From assembly GCF_003248355.1 (NCBI RefSeq), contig NZ_QKWY01000001.1, positions 2,748,001-2,812,000 on the forward strand: DNA of 64,000 nucleotides, in the 5' to 3' direction. The first letter of the stretch is position 1. Every line of letters starts with the position of its first letter. Shown one piece after another: positions 37,915 to 46,486 of this stretch. The notes beneath the pieces are model-generated. The model had not been told where the DNA came from. It worked only from the letters and a program-made list of their open reading frames with translations, and did no database searches. Position numbers and translations under genes: made by a program. This DNA comes from Streptomyces sp. AC1-42W. Lineage in GTDB: Bacteria > Actinomycetota > Actinomycetes > Streptomycetales > Streptomycetaceae.

Positions 37915-37930
37915 GTTCTGCTGTCAGAAC
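37915..37930. promoter_or_regulatory. Palindrome in the int/xis divergent region
   Basis: GTTCTG-CTGT-CAGAAC, two perfect 6-base arms with a 4-base spacer, lies between the divergent XRE and excisionase genes. It is a candidate operator for the XRE protein. The region is less GC-rich than its surroundings. Confidence 0.5.
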
Positions 37931-37953
37931 AACTTTTACAGATGGGATGCGTC

Positions 37954-38199
37954 ATGGCTGCGTGCAAGGCTGTCAGGGGAATGGCTCGCGAGGAACTGCT
38001 CGCTCTGCCTGTCGCCGTCGACCTCGACACGGCGAACAAGGCGCTGACGATCGGCCGCAGTACGGGATACGCGCTGGCGAAGCGGGGCGAGTACCCGGTC
38101 ACGGTCCTCAAGCTCGGCAACGCGTACCGCGTGGTCACGGCGGACCTGCATCGCGTGCTGGGCATCACCGTGGGGGGTGGGGCAGGACTCGCGGCATGA
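37954..38199 (+). CDS. Excisionase / AlpA-like helix-turn-helix protein
   Basis: This short protein of about 81 residues has the actinomycete Xis pattern MAREELLALPVAVDLDTANK, then ALTIGRSTGYALAKRGEYP and VLKLGNAYRVVTADLHRVLG. This is a winged HTH that bends att DNA and directs excision. The start is uncertain: ATG 37954 (MAACK) or ATG 37981 (MAREELL), the latter fitting homologous starts better but with a Shine-Dalgarno placed too close. It is divergent from the repressor-int operon. Confidence 0.82.
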   Translation: MAACKAVRGMAREELLALPVAVDLDTANKALTIGRSTGYALAKRGEYPVTVLKLGNAYRVVTADLHRVLGITVGGGAGLAA

Positions 38200-38431
38200 G
38201 CCGGGCGCATCGGGCTTCTGACAGTGCGCCTCGCCGAGGACCACCTGACCGCGCGACCTCCGCCGGGCCCTCACCGCCCTCAACTCAGGGCCCGCCCCGT
38301 CAGACGATCAGGACCGCAGAATCCGCCCGCAACCTGCCTGAGCACGCCCATGGAGCGTCACGCTGGGTGCACCACCAGGAGCTCCTTTCCTGCGAGGAGC
38401 TCACCCGCCGCTGAACCGCTACGCTCCCAGA

Positions 38432-39100
38432 ATGACCACCGAATCAGCCTGGGAGCCTGCGCCCGTGCCCGAGGTGGCCGACATGTTCCGCCGGGTCGAA
38501 ATCCCCTGGTGGATCGCGGGCGGACACGCCATCGAACTCGCCGTCGGGCGCGTCATCCGCGAGCACGACGACATCGACGTCCTAGTCCTGCGCGATGACC
38601 AGCTCGCCGTACAGCACGTACTTGCCGGATGGGAGTTGTGGGCTGCCGACCCGGCCGGGACCCTGCGCCCCTGGCAGCCCGACGAGTACCTGCATATGGG
38701 CATCCACGACATCTGGTGCCGCCCCGGGCCTGGAACGCCGTGGCGCATCCAGATCATGCTGGACGAAGCGCAAGACGGCCTGTGGGTGTCCCGCCGCGAC
38801 ACCGCCGTGCACCGCCCCGTGGCAGAACTCGGAGCCATCGGCGCGGGCGGCATCCCCTACGTGACCCCCGAAGTCCTGCTCTACTACAAGGCCAAGAAGC
38901 CCCGCCCCAAGGACGAGACAGATCTCTCCGCGGTCCTTCCGTTCCTCGCGCCGGCGCAGAGGATCTGGCTCGCCACAGCCATCCTCGAAGCGTACGGGGC
39001 GCACCCATGGGTCGACCGGCTCGACGTGCCGGAGCAGTACCGGCGGCCACCGCAGAGAGACCTCCTGGATGAACTTCCCTACGACTGGGAGCAGCGGTGA
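38432..39100 (+). CDS. Aminoglycoside adenylyltransferase-like nucleotidyltransferase
   Basis: This 222-residue protein has the minimal nucleotidyltransferase fold: PWWIAGGHAIELAVGRVIRE then HDDIDVLVLR. That is the GG...D-x-D arrangement of the ANT(2'')/LinB-like group (PF10706 type). Metal-binding aspartates are in HDDIDV. RTHTSP-type tRNA motifs are absent. The C-terminal part is helical. Members inactivate aminoglycosides or lincosamides, while many in mobile elements have no known substrate. I see no second antibiotic gene next to it. There is no strong ribosome binding site before ATG 38432. Confidence 0.75.
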   Translation: MTTESAWEPAPVPEVADMFRRVEIPWWIAGGHAIELAVGRVIREHDDIDVLVLRDDQLAVQHVLAGWELWAADPAGTLRPWQPDEYLHMGIHDIWCRPGPGTPWRIQIMLDEAQDGLWVSRRDTAVHRPVAELGAIGAGGIPYVTPEVLLYYKAKKPRPKDETDLSAVLPFLAPAQRIWLATAILEAYGAHPWVDRLDVPEQYRRPPQRDLLDELPYDWEQR

Positions 39101-39212
39101 TGAGGCCCGGCCCGCTTGCTCGTGTAGACGCGTAAGAAGGTAGAGCCCGCCGCTGTTGGGCGGCGGGCCCCACCGAGCGGGCGTACCCCGATGAGGCGAA
39201 GGGGGCGGGCGG

Positions 39213-39731
39213 CTACTTGTCCGTCGGCTCGACGTAGGTGCTGTCGAACCAGTCGATGAACTCGCGCACGGTGCCGATCTTCGAGATCCGGGCGTGCAGG
39301 GCCCGCTGGTCGTGGCCGATGACGAACCAGCCGCTGGCCACCAGCTCTCCGCAACCGCAGTGGCAGGTGCGGGCGCCGTGGGGGGAGTCGAAGTAGGTGA
39401 TTGGGTTGCGGGTCGTCTCGACGGGTGTGGGCTTGCCGACGTAGGCGTCGTAGACCCCGTCGCCCGGCGTGAGGTACCTGCCCTCGATCGCCTTGCGCCC
39501 TCCGGCCACGGGAACGAGGCTGTCGATCTCGATGGCCATGCGGACCTCGCCCTCGTGGGAGAGCAGGGCGTAGCGCTCCTTCTCGGCGCGTTCGCCGAGG
39601 ACCCAGCAGCCACGGTTGGCGTGGAAGAGGGCGTCGTCGTTCATGACCGGGTCGAAGCCGACGACGTTGCGGCCGAGCTGGTCCTCCTGCGGGTTGACGT
39701 ACCGCCTCGAGCCAAGGGTGATGTGAATCAT
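39213..39731 (-). CDS. Small cysteine-motif protein of unknown function
   Basis: This 172-residue protein has the striking motif RTCHCGCGELVASGWFVIGH followed by DQRALHARI. The Cys-x-Cys-x-Cys and downstream His residues could bind a metal. The N-terminal half is a strand-rich region (DDALFHANRGCWVLGERAEK). It is encoded on the minus strand, and its start overlaps the stop of a 66-codon ORF upstream (ATGA). There is no membrane segment. I recognise the CxCGCG-GHD pattern as recurrent in actinomycetes but know no function. Confidence 0.7.
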   Translation of the reverse strand: MIHITLGSRRYVNPQEDQLGRNVVGFDPVMNDDALFHANRGCWVLGERAEKERYALLSHEGEVRMAIEIDSLVPVAGGRKAIEGRYLTPGDGVYDAYVGKPTPVETTRNPITYFDSPHGARTCHCGCGELVASGWFVIGHDQRALHARISKIGTVREFIDWFDSTYVEPTDK

Positions 39732-39928
39732 GAACGGCCCCCAATAGGTGAATACCCAGGGCTCCCCGCCCTGTGGACTATCGAGATCCTGACACGAGGA
39801 CCCGATACCTTCAACCCCTGGGATGCCAGCTCTTCAAGTAGATCGAGTGGTTCGGACTTCGGGCGCCACGAGTCGCGTGGTACGGGTTTTGGCATTGCCT
39901 CGACCGCCTTTCGCCGTGGTGTCGGCAT
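39728..39928 (-). CDS. Possible small protein coupled to the cysteine-motif gene
   Basis: This 66-residue basic ORF (MPTPRRKAVEAMPKPVPRDS then WRPKSEPLDLLEELASQG) has a stop that overlaps the ATG of the next gene by ATGA. A GGAGG lies very close (about 3 bases) to its start, a poor spacing. Translational coupling is the main support. Confidence 0.4.
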   Translation of the reverse strand: MPTPRRKAVEAMPKPVPRDSWRPKSEPLDLLEELASQGLKVSGPRVRISIVHRAGSPGYSPIGGRS

Positions 39929-39985
39929 GCCCTCCAGCTGGCTCCGCGAGGACCGCCGGCCGAGGCCACCGGCAGCGCCCTACCT

Positions 39986-41023
39986 TCAGGTCAGCAGCCC
40001 CTTGCGGTTCAGTGCGTTCATGAGCTCGGTGCGTGCCTCAAGGAAGTCATCGCGTGCCCCAGACAGGGCGGCCATAGTCTGCTTGTACCGCTCGGGATCG
40101 GTCCGCTTCCACTCCGGCGGAACCTCGACGTACACCGGCGGGTTGGGACCGTCTTCTGGGGTGAACATCCCCTCAAGCTCGGTGTGTAGCCGACCAAGGC
40201 TCTCTTTGAACGCGGAGTGCGCGGACCCCAGTTCATGGTCGAGGAAGTCGACATCGTCGAACAGGAGATCGTCCAAAGCCTTATCGACGGCCTGCGTGAC
40301 CTCCACCCTCACCCGGCGCATCGGGGACTGGCTTTGCATGAACCGAAGCCAGGGCGCATCGAAGGGCATCGCGACGAGGATCCGCTGCGCCTTGGCGCGG
40401 TCTGGGACGGCCGCTGGGGACTTCTCCAGGGCACCCAGCGCGCTGCTGTCGTCGGCTGAGGGAGATCCGATGGCCATCCATCCGGCGGAAAGTCGGCGGT
40501 GGGCTTCCGGGCCGCTCCAGAACACCGTCCGGTCTCCGCGCCGCACGGGGACGGCGAGGCCACTGGCTGACTTCTCGTCCTTGCCGGTGGGCGCGGGGAT
40601 CACGAACGGCCGCGCGGCGGCGGGCTGGGCCGGGATGTCGATGCTCAGCACCCCCTTACCTTCGCTGCGGTCGATCCAGGTCAGTTCAAGGTCCTGGACC
40701 TGGGGGAAGACCCGTTCATCGATCAGCTTGCGATAGGTGTCGGTGTTGACCAGCGCCCGCGGTACCGGGGTGACCTCGGAGATGGTCTCTACCGCGTTGG
40801 CGGTCCTCGTTTTGAAACCGATGATGAGCAGCCCACCGGTGGAGGTGTTGGCGAAAGCGGCTACGTCCTTGACGAGCTCTTCCTTGTGATGAGCTCCCTT
40901 GTCGAGCATGTACGGCCCGGACTTGACGTCCATCCAGCCGCACTCTTCGAGGCCTATCAGTGCTTCAAGGTCACCGGCGCTGAGCGCCTTGCGTACGTCG
41001 TCGATGTTCACCAGGCCCAGCAT
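39986..41023 (-). CDS. AlbA_2 (Schlafen-like) putative DNA-binding protein
   Basis: This 345-residue protein's N-terminal half matches the AlbA_2 domain: ESGWLDVKSG-like ECGWMDVKSGPYMLDKG, ELVKDVAAFANTSTGGLLII and GFKTRT. AlbA_2 proteins are predicted nucleic-acid-associated regulators or helicase partners and occur in defence islands. The C-terminal half (ALDDLLFDDVDFLDHELGSA, RDDFLEARTELMNALNRKG) is helical and not assigned. The start at ATG 41023 has no clear ribosome binding site; GTG 41011 is possible. Confidence 0.75.
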   Translation of the reverse strand: MLGLVNIDDVRKALSAGDLEALIGLEECGWMDVKSGPYMLDKGAHHKEELVKDVAAFANTSTGGLLIIGFKTRTANAVETISEVTPVPRALVNTDTYRKLIDERVFPQVQDLELTWIDRSEGKGVLSIDIPAQPAAARPFVIPAPTGKDEKSASGLAVPVRRGDRTVFWSGPEAHRRLSAGWMAIGSPSADDSSALGALEKSPAAVPDRAKAQRILVAMPFDAPWLRFMQSQSPMRRVRVEVTQAVDKALDDLLFDDVDFLDHELGSAHSAFKESLGRLHTELEGMFTPEDGPNPPVYVEVPPEWKRTDPERYKQTMAALSGARDDFLEARTELMNALNRKGLLT

Positions 41024-41201
41024 GTATGGCGCGGCCGGCGACGTAAACGCTTCAGTCCGCGCAGAGTCCCCGCGGTACCGTGCGCGGGGCACCCCCCGTC
41101 GTCGGCGTTCCCCATGGCACCCCAGGACCTGTGTGAAGCCCGACGCCGACGCAGTCTCCCACCGCGCCGACGTTCCGCGCGATTCGGATTTCCGAAAGGA
41201 A

Positions 41202-41233
41202 CGGCGCCGACCCGGACGGGTGGGTCGGCGCCG
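41202..41233 (-). terminator. Terminator after the TyrRS gene
   Basis: CGGCGCCGACCC (41202-41213) and GGGTCGGCGCCG (41222-41233) form a perfect 12-bp stem 11 bases beyond the stop of the minus-strand TyrRS gene. It closes the biosynthetic operon. Confidence 0.75.
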
Positions 41234-41243
41234 GGTTTGAGTC

Positions 41244-42647
41244 TCAGGCGTCGATGCGGGCGACCTTGCGACCCACCTTGAGGTAGAGCTCGACACCGTC
41301 GAGTGTCCCGACCTCACTCACGACCTCGCTGAGCGCCTGCTGGACGGAAGCCTCCGTGAGCTGCGTGGTCTGCTGCCCTCCGTCCGACTCGCGGATGAGG
41401 CGGAGGCCGTTCTGCTGGGCCACGCGACGCACGGCGGAGATGCTGGGAGCGAAGTCCAGCGTGCGGCTGATCAGCGCTCCGAGCGTGTCCTCGGCGTGGT
41501 CCTTCAGGGAGACGGCGGGGAGGTTCTGGGTGTCCCCGAAGGAGCGTTTGGAGAAGCGCGCCGTGAACTCCGCGCGGGCGCCGGCAGCGGCGTCAAGGCC
41601 GTGGAGAGCGGCCACCACTTCGCCGGCGAGGATCCGCTTGATCGCCATCGGGTGCGCGGTTCCCTCCTCCAGGCGCTTGGTGACCACGCGGATCTCGTCG
41701 TCCGTCCACTCGGTGAGCAGCTGGAGGTACGGCTCGGTGAGGTGGTCGGGGATGGACATCAGCCGGCCGTAGACGTCATCGGGCGACGCCGTCAGGCCAA
41801 CGTAGTTGCCCTTGCTCTTGCTCATCTTGGCGCCCGTGCCGTCGGTGCCCTCGATGAGCGGGGTGGTGATGACGACCTCGGGAGCCTGGTCCGAGATCTC
41901 CATGACCTTGCGGCACATCTGGAGGTTCAGCAGCTGGTCCACGCCGCCGAGTTCGACGTCGGCGTCGATGGCCACCGAGTCCCACGCCATGACGACGGAG
42001 TACACGAACTCAGCGACGGACAGTCCTTGGCCCTCGGCGAGTCGGGTGCGGAAGTCCTCGCGCTGGAGCGACATGGAGACGGGCACCCGGGCGAGGACCC
42101 CGACGAGCTCCGGCAGGGTGACCTTGTTCAGCCACTCGCCGTTGAAGCGCAGGTCGGCACGCTCGAAGTCGATGAACGGTGTGACCTGCTGCTGGTAGCC
42201 GCTCAGGTTGCGGGCGATGTCCTCGTCGGTGAGGGTCGGTCGCTCCGAGGAGCGTCCCGACGGGTCACCGATCTTGGCCGTGACGTCGCCGATGATGAAG
42301 ACGACGTGGTGGCCCATCCGCTGGAACCGGCTGGCGATGATGATCGGCACCGCGTGGCCGAGGTGGACATCAGGCGAGGTCGGGTCGATGCCGTACTTGA
42401 CGACGAACGGGCGCCCCGCGTCCCGTGCGGCTTCGATCTTCTCGGCGAGCACCGAGGCGGAAGGGATCAGGTGATTCGAGCGTCCCTCGACTAGGGCCGC
42501 CTGCTCCTGGGGGGAGAGGTCGGAGAGGTCCAGAGAGCGCCGGGCTGTTGTCTCGTCGAGCAGCTGGGCGACCGTATAGTCCGCGCCCAGGTCCGCTCCA
42601 TCGAGGATGTGCATGACACGGGTGACGGACTCATTCAAACGGCTCAT
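41244..42647 (-). CDS. Accessory tyrosyl-tRNA synthetase (KMSKS-type, TyrZ-like)
   Basis: This 467-residue class I synthetase has the HIGH-type VKYGIDPTSPDVHLGHAVPI, the tyrosine-site loop GDVTAKIGDPSGRSSERPTL, AWDSVAIDADVELGGVDQLL and KMSKS in GAKMSKSKGNYVGL. An S4-like domain follows at the C-terminus (LQKVGLV-type VELYLKVGRKVARI). The usual Streptomyces housekeeping TyrRS, as I know it, has a KFGKT-type loop, so this is a second, TyrZ-like enzyme. Such copies protect producers of tyrosine analogues or supply Tyr-tRNA for biosynthesis. It is 98 bases downstream of the glycosyltransferase gene in the same direction and probably part of that operon. Confidence 0.88.
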   Translation of the reverse strand: MSRLNESVTRVMHILDGADLGADYTVAQLLDETTARRSLDLSDLSPQEQAALVEGRSNHLIPSASVLAEKIEAARDAGRPFVVKYGIDPTSPDVHLGHAVPIIIASRFQRMGHHVVFIIGDVTAKIGDPSGRSSERPTLTDEDIARNLSGYQQQVTPFIDFERADLRFNGEWLNKVTLPELVGVLARVPVSMSLQREDFRTRLAEGQGLSVAEFVYSVVMAWDSVAIDADVELGGVDQLLNLQMCRKVMEISDQAPEVVITTPLIEGTDGTGAKMSKSKGNYVGLTASPDDVYGRLMSIPDHLTEPYLQLLTEWTDDEIRVVTKRLEEGTAHPMAIKRILAGEVVAALHGLDAAAGARAEFTARFSKRSFGDTQNLPAVSLKDHAEDTLGALISRTLDFAPSISAVRRVAQQNGLRLIRESDGGQQTTQLTEASVQQALSEVVSEVGTLDGVELYLKVGRKVARIDA

Positions 42648-42745
42648 GGCGCCTATACGCTCCTGCGTCGGACAACTGGCCTGACCAGTATGGGATTGGA
42701 AGCGGCGATTTTATCATCGCAGCCCTCGGCGCATCGTCGGATTGA

Positions 42746-43663
42746 TCATGAATGACCGCGTTGTTCCTGGCTCGCGGCCAACTGCACCAGCGGCCGTCCC
42801 GCGACCGCGCTGGAGAGGGACCGCAACCATGGTGTTATCGGGTCATGCGCACAGAGTGTGCCTACGAGCATTCCCGGAATCAGGAGCATCGCGGACAGGC
42901 GCCTCTCCCGCTGCATGGCGGATTCCACCCTGTGGCCGAAAGCGAGCGCGCGGAAATGCCAGGAGATCCTTCGTAGCCGGCGACTGCTCGCCCACGAGGG
43001 AGGTTTCCCGTACATCGCACGGAGACGGTCCGAGAGCGCGATGCAGACGTCGGCCCGGTAGTCCTGTGAGACGCCGGGCGTTCCGCGGTCGGTCATGCTG
43101 CGGGGGTGGACCCGGTAGAAGGTCAGCGGGTCCCGAAGGGCGATCCCTCGGCCGGCCTCACGCAAGGCGTGGAAGAAGATCTCGTTGCTCACCGGAAGGA
43201 GACTGAGGGCGGCGTCGCGGTGGACAACCAAGGTGCTCGTGTTTCCGCCCGGATGCGGCTCCTCCAGCATCGGTTCCCCATCGGAGTCGACCACGTGCTC
43301 CCAGTGCTCGACGAACAGCGTCCGACCCGTCATCACCTCGGCGCATGTGCGCAGCTTCGACGGGTGGAACCAGTCGTCGGCGTCGAGCGGGGCCACCCAG
43401 TCGCCCGTGCTGACGAGAAAGGCGTCGGTGAGGGTCTGTCCGAAACCCCGCTGATTCCTCCGAATGACCTTGACCTTGCTGTTCCCCTCGTGGCGCCGGC
43501 ACACGTTTTCGGTCTCGTCGCTGGAACCGTCATCGATGACGATCACCTCGTGAAGCGTGAAGTCTCCGGGCTCCTGTTCCAGGCAGCTCGTTATGGCCCG
43601 GTCGAGATACCGGCCGTAGTTGTGGCAAAGGATCACGCACGAAATGCGAGGTGGGCCGTTCAT
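42746..43663 (-). CDS. Family 2 glycosyltransferase (GT-A)
   Basis: This 305-residue protein opens with the GT2 pattern SCVILCHNYGRYLDRAITSC and VIVIDDGSSDETENV. It has the DxD region VAPLDADDWFHPSKLRTC and the acceptor-side GNTSTLVVHRDAAL. It should transfer a sugar from a nucleotide-sugar donor. The last 60 residues are basic (RRLRRISWHFRALAFGHRVE) and may touch the membrane. It overlaps the upstream glycosyltransferase gene by 4 bases. Confidence 0.88.
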   Translation of the reverse strand: MNGPPRISCVILCHNYGRYLDRAITSCLEQEPGDFTLHEVIVIDDGSSDETENVCRRHEGNSKVKVIRRNQRGFGQTLTDAFLVSTGDWVAPLDADDWFHPSKLRTCAEVMTGRTLFVEHWEHVVDSDGEPMLEEPHPGGNTSTLVVHRDAALSLLPVSNEIFFHALREAGRGIALRDPLTFYRVHPRSMTDRGTPGVSQDYRADVCIALSDRLRAMYGKPPSWASSRRLRRISWHFRALAFGHRVESAMQRERRLSAMLLIPGMLVGTLCAHDPITPWLRSLSSAVAGRPLVQLAASQEQRGHS

Positions 43664-44748
43664 CGGTCCCCTCCGTACACGCGGGCGTACTGCCGCAGAA
43701 TCCTCTGGTGTTCCTCAGACCTGTAGTCGAGGAACTCACGATCCAGCCGGCGCGGCCTGGAGCCGAGTCGAGCCGCCGCGTGCTCCAGCGCGGTCAGGAA
43801 CTTCTCTCCGAAGAGATTGGGGTGCCCCTGCGACCAGTCGAACCATTCGGGTTCCTCGACCAGCCCCTTGTGCTGCTCGTACTGCTCGGCCAGGTGCCCC
43901 GTGAGGGAGCAGACCGGGAGCAGGTTCAGGTCGAAGGCCAGTTCCAGCTGGCCGGAGTGGCTGCCCCACAGGTAGGGGAGCAGCAGCGCGTCCGAAGCCA
44001 GTCCGGCTTCGACCACTTCCGCGTCTGTGGGGTACGGGCGCATCGTCAGGCGGATTCGGGGATCGCGCCGGGCCGTCTCCAGCAGCAGCGGAGCACGACC
44101 CCCGTCGGCGAAGTCGGCAGGGCTGAACGCGCGCAGAAGGACGTGGAGGGTGCTGTCGGGGTCAGTGATCCCAAGGCTCCAGTTGGTCATGGTGGACAGC
44201 TGGTCCCGGCTGGCGCGTGAGGCCCCGAACATGAGGTACCGGGACGAGCCGCCGGGCTCGCGCTCCAGGCCGGCCAGTTCCTCCGGGACGGCGACGTACC
44301 CGTGGGGAATGACGGTCGCGTCGGGACGCTCGCCAAGGACCTCGGTCAGCTTGGTGACCGAGCCTTCCGTGAGGCAGACCCAGCCGACCTCGGCCGAGTG
44401 GAGCATCCGCAGCCGCGTGGTGAAGTCCTCGGCGCCGCCGACCATGGGCCGCGTGTCGTGGGCGGTGAACACCACCTGGACTCCGTCGCCCAGGCACGCG
44501 TCGAGCAGGCGCTCCAGAGTGGCAGAGTCCTCGAAGTCGATGTGGTGCAGGTGCAGGACGTCGAGCCATGTGAGTGGGCCGTGTTCGAGGAGCCAGCTGG
44601 CATCGACCGCCGCCGGCACCGTGTGGCCGCCGGGGATCTCGGTTCCGTTCAGGATGTGGAAGTCACGGCTCCGCAGCTTCCACGCGTACGGCGTACGAGC
44701 CGGCAGGTGGACGACACGCTTGCCCTCAGACCGGGGGACCGCTGTCAC
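43660..44748 (-). CDS. Glycosyltransferase, GT-B-like (family 4 type)
   Basis: This 362-residue protein begins at GTG 44748, overlapping the methyltransferase stop. The N-terminal half has LDVLHLHHIDFEDSATLERL and VVFTAHDTRPMVGG, the HxH/AHD region of family 4 enzymes. The C-terminal half has ATVIPHGYVAVPEEL and LLLPYLWGSHSGQLELAFDL, the donor-binding E-x7-E type region. It is a predicted cytoplasmic enzyme of the cluster's tailoring step. Acceptor and donor are unknown. Confidence 0.8.
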   Translation of the reverse strand: MTAVPRSEGKRVVHLPARTPYAWKLRSRDFHILNGTEIPGGHTVPAAVDASWLLEHGPLTWLDVLHLHHIDFEDSATLERLLDACLGDGVQVVFTAHDTRPMVGGAEDFTTRLRMLHSAEVGWVCLTEGSVTKLTEVLGERPDATVIPHGYVAVPEELAGLEREPGGSSRYLMFGASRASRDQLSTMTNWSLGITDPDSTLHVLLRAFSPADFADGGRAPLLLETARRDPRIRLTMRPYPTDAEVVEAGLASDALLLPYLWGSHSGQLELAFDLNLLPVCSLTGHLAEQYEQHKGLVEEPEWFDWSQGHPNLFGEKFLTALEHAAARLGSRPRRLDREFLDYRSEEHQRILRQYARVYGGDR

Positions 44749-45455
44749 CGCTGCTTCCCCTCCGCCTCTTCCACGCCGACGAGGACCAGCTGGGTGGACA
44801 TGCCGTTGGAAGCGTCGTCGCTTCGCGTGAGCCCGGCGTGGTGGATCTTGAATCCTGACGCCTCCAACAGCGCCTGGAACTCGTCGCTCGCCCACTCACG
44901 GACATGGCTGGGGTTGCGGGGCGGTCCGGGAGTGTCGTAACCGCTGCGGCACTCGCGCGCCGGCGTGGACAGTACAGCGGCGGCGCTGCCCTCCATGAGG
45001 AGTCCACGGATCAGGGAAAGGGCCGGAGCCGGATTCACGAGGTGCTCGATCACGTCGGAGCAGACGACTATGGACCGGCGTACGAGGGCGGGGGCGATGG
45101 GCAGCCGCTCGGCCGACTCGAGGTCGACCTCGATCCACTCGCCGAAGGGGTGGTGGTCGCGGCACCACACGAGGTTCTCCCCGAAGTCCACACCGATGTA
45201 GGACCAGGCCGGGTACTCGTAGGCCAGCGAGGCCAGCTTGCCCGCCCGTCCGCAGCCGATGTCGATCACGACGTCGCGGCCGAGTTCCAGGGCGCGGGCG
45301 GCGGTGTAGGGGTAGACGTCGGGCTGCCAGGTCACGGTGTCGTCCGTCTCGTCGAGGAAGTACTCCACCTGGTCCCGGCTGCGGTAGCCGCTCCTGATGA
45401 AGTAGGTCTCGGCGCCGCCGATGGGCTGGCGGGAGGTCGTGGTGTCTGCGTGCAC
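44745..45455 (-). CDS. Class I SAM-dependent methyltransferase
   Basis: This 236-residue protein starts at GTG 45455, with AAGGAG 6 bases upstream. Motif I is DVVIDIGCGRAGKLASLAYE, followed by the post-I acidic residue (SYIGVDFGENLVW) and motif IV-like IVVCSDVIEHLVNPAP. Such enzymes methylate small molecules. It lies between the TrpRS-like and glycosyltransferase genes and overlaps the latter by 4 bases. O-, N- or C-methylation cannot be told. Confidence 0.88.
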   Translation of the reverse strand: MHADTTTSRQPIGGAETYFIRSGYRSRDQVEYFLDETDDTVTWQPDVYPYTAARALELGRDVVIDIGCGRAGKLASLAYEYPAWSYIGVDFGENLVWCRDHHPFGEWIEVDLESAERLPIAPALVRRSIVVCSDVIEHLVNPAPALSLIRGLLMEGSAAAVLSTPARECRSGYDTPGPPRNPSHVREWASDEFQALLEASGFKIHHAGLTRSDDASNGMSTQLVLVGVEEAEGKQR

Positions 45456-45469
45456 GAGAGACTCCTTGC

Positions 45470-46486
45470 TTACTTCGGCCAGTGGGAGAACAGCGAGAGC
45501 ATCCGCTCGACCAGCTGCTCGCGTACGGTCTGCCACTCGGGGCCGCCGGCGCGGCGCGCGGCCGAGGCCCGGTCGTACTCCCGACCATCGACCTCGGGCA
45601 GGCACGCGTACATCTGGAGGAGTGCCGAGCCGTCGTCGGTGGGCGCGGTGTCGGTGTCCGCCTTGAGCAGGGCGCGGATGTCCTCGGTGCACATGGAGGC
45701 GTCGATCCCGGAGCCGGGGATGCTCTTGCTCATCTTCGGGAGGCCGCCGAGGCCCGGGATCATCTTGGTGTAGATGCCGGACAGCCGTTCCGCGGGCAGG
45801 CCCCAGCGTTCGGCTCCGCGCCGGGCGAGCGCGACGTACTTGTGCTCGTCGACCCCGAGGGAGACCAGGACGTGGCGCCCTTCGCGGAGGAGATGGACGA
45901 AGTCCGCAGCCATGAGCAGGGTGGCCTGCTTCATCCCGTAGTTGAGGTGGTCGAAGACACCGTGGTTGCGGTAGAGCCCGGCGAGGTCCTCCTCCGCCCA
46001 CTGGAAGTCGTCGTCGTCCAGGTGGCGTGACAGCAGGAACGCGGTGGCCAGGACGTCGGTCTCGCCCTCCTGCCTGCGCAGCACACCGCGCTCGGCGTCG
46101 AACCCGAGACGCAGGACGAACTCCTCGTACCGGTCGGCGAGTTTCCGCACCGAGTCGAGGGGCGTACGGCGCGCGTTGTAGGAGTCGAGATCGCCCAGCA
46201 CGATCTGCACGTCGAGCCCGCACTGCTGCAGCTTGACCGCGCGCAGCAGCTGGAAGAGGGTGCCGGCATGGGGCGGCCCGCCGAGTCCGACCCCGGTGGT
46301 GACGATCGCGGGCTGACCGTCCGCGACCGCCTCCGCGAACTGGCGCGCTCCGGTGTGGCACACCCATTTCGTGTGCAGGTCGTCGGGGCTCATCCCCGCG
46401 AGGCCGAAGTCGATGGCGCCGAGACCCAGGCGCTCGTAGCGGTGCTGGTCGATCACGCTCTCGTAGTACGCGGTGTCGAACTTCAT
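45470..46486 (-). CDS. TrpRS-like class I aminoacyl-tRNA synthetase homologue
   Basis: This 338-residue protein has the length and class I signatures of tryptophanyl-tRNA synthetase. The HIGH-like motif is GVGLGGPPHAGTLFQLLRAV, then QIVLGDLDSYNARRTP; the KMSKS loop is LGGLPKMSKSIPGSGID. HVLVSLGVDEHKYVALARR fits the TrpRS D-x-x-Q region. It is clearly divergent from housekeeping TrpRS, so its amino acid is uncertain. In a biosynthetic operon it may make aminoacyl-tRNA or aminoacyl-adenylate as a substrate, or give resistance. It overlaps the radical SAM gene by 4 bases. Confidence 0.78.
   Translation of the reverse strand: MKFDTAYYESVIDQHRYERLGLGAIDFGLAGMSPDDLHTKWVCHTGARQFAEAVADGQPAIVTTGVGLGGPPHAGTLFQLLRAVKLQQCGLDVQIVLGDLDSYNARRTPLDSVRKLADRYEEFVLRLGFDAERGVLRRQEGETDVLATAFLLSRHLDDDDFQWAEEDLAGLYRNHGVFDHLNYGMKQATLLMAADFVHLLREGRHVLVSLGVDEHKYVALARRGAERWGLPAERLSGIYTKMIPGLGGLPKMSKSIPGSGIDASMCTEDIRALLKADTDTAPTDDGSALLQMYACLPEVDGREYDRASAARRAGGPEWQTVREQLVERMLSLFSHWPK

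Noticed and set aside
42648..42745. T-box riboswitch before the TyrRS gene
   Set aside because: Only 98 bases, no T-box consensus and no specifier hairpin; just a small hairpin near 42710.
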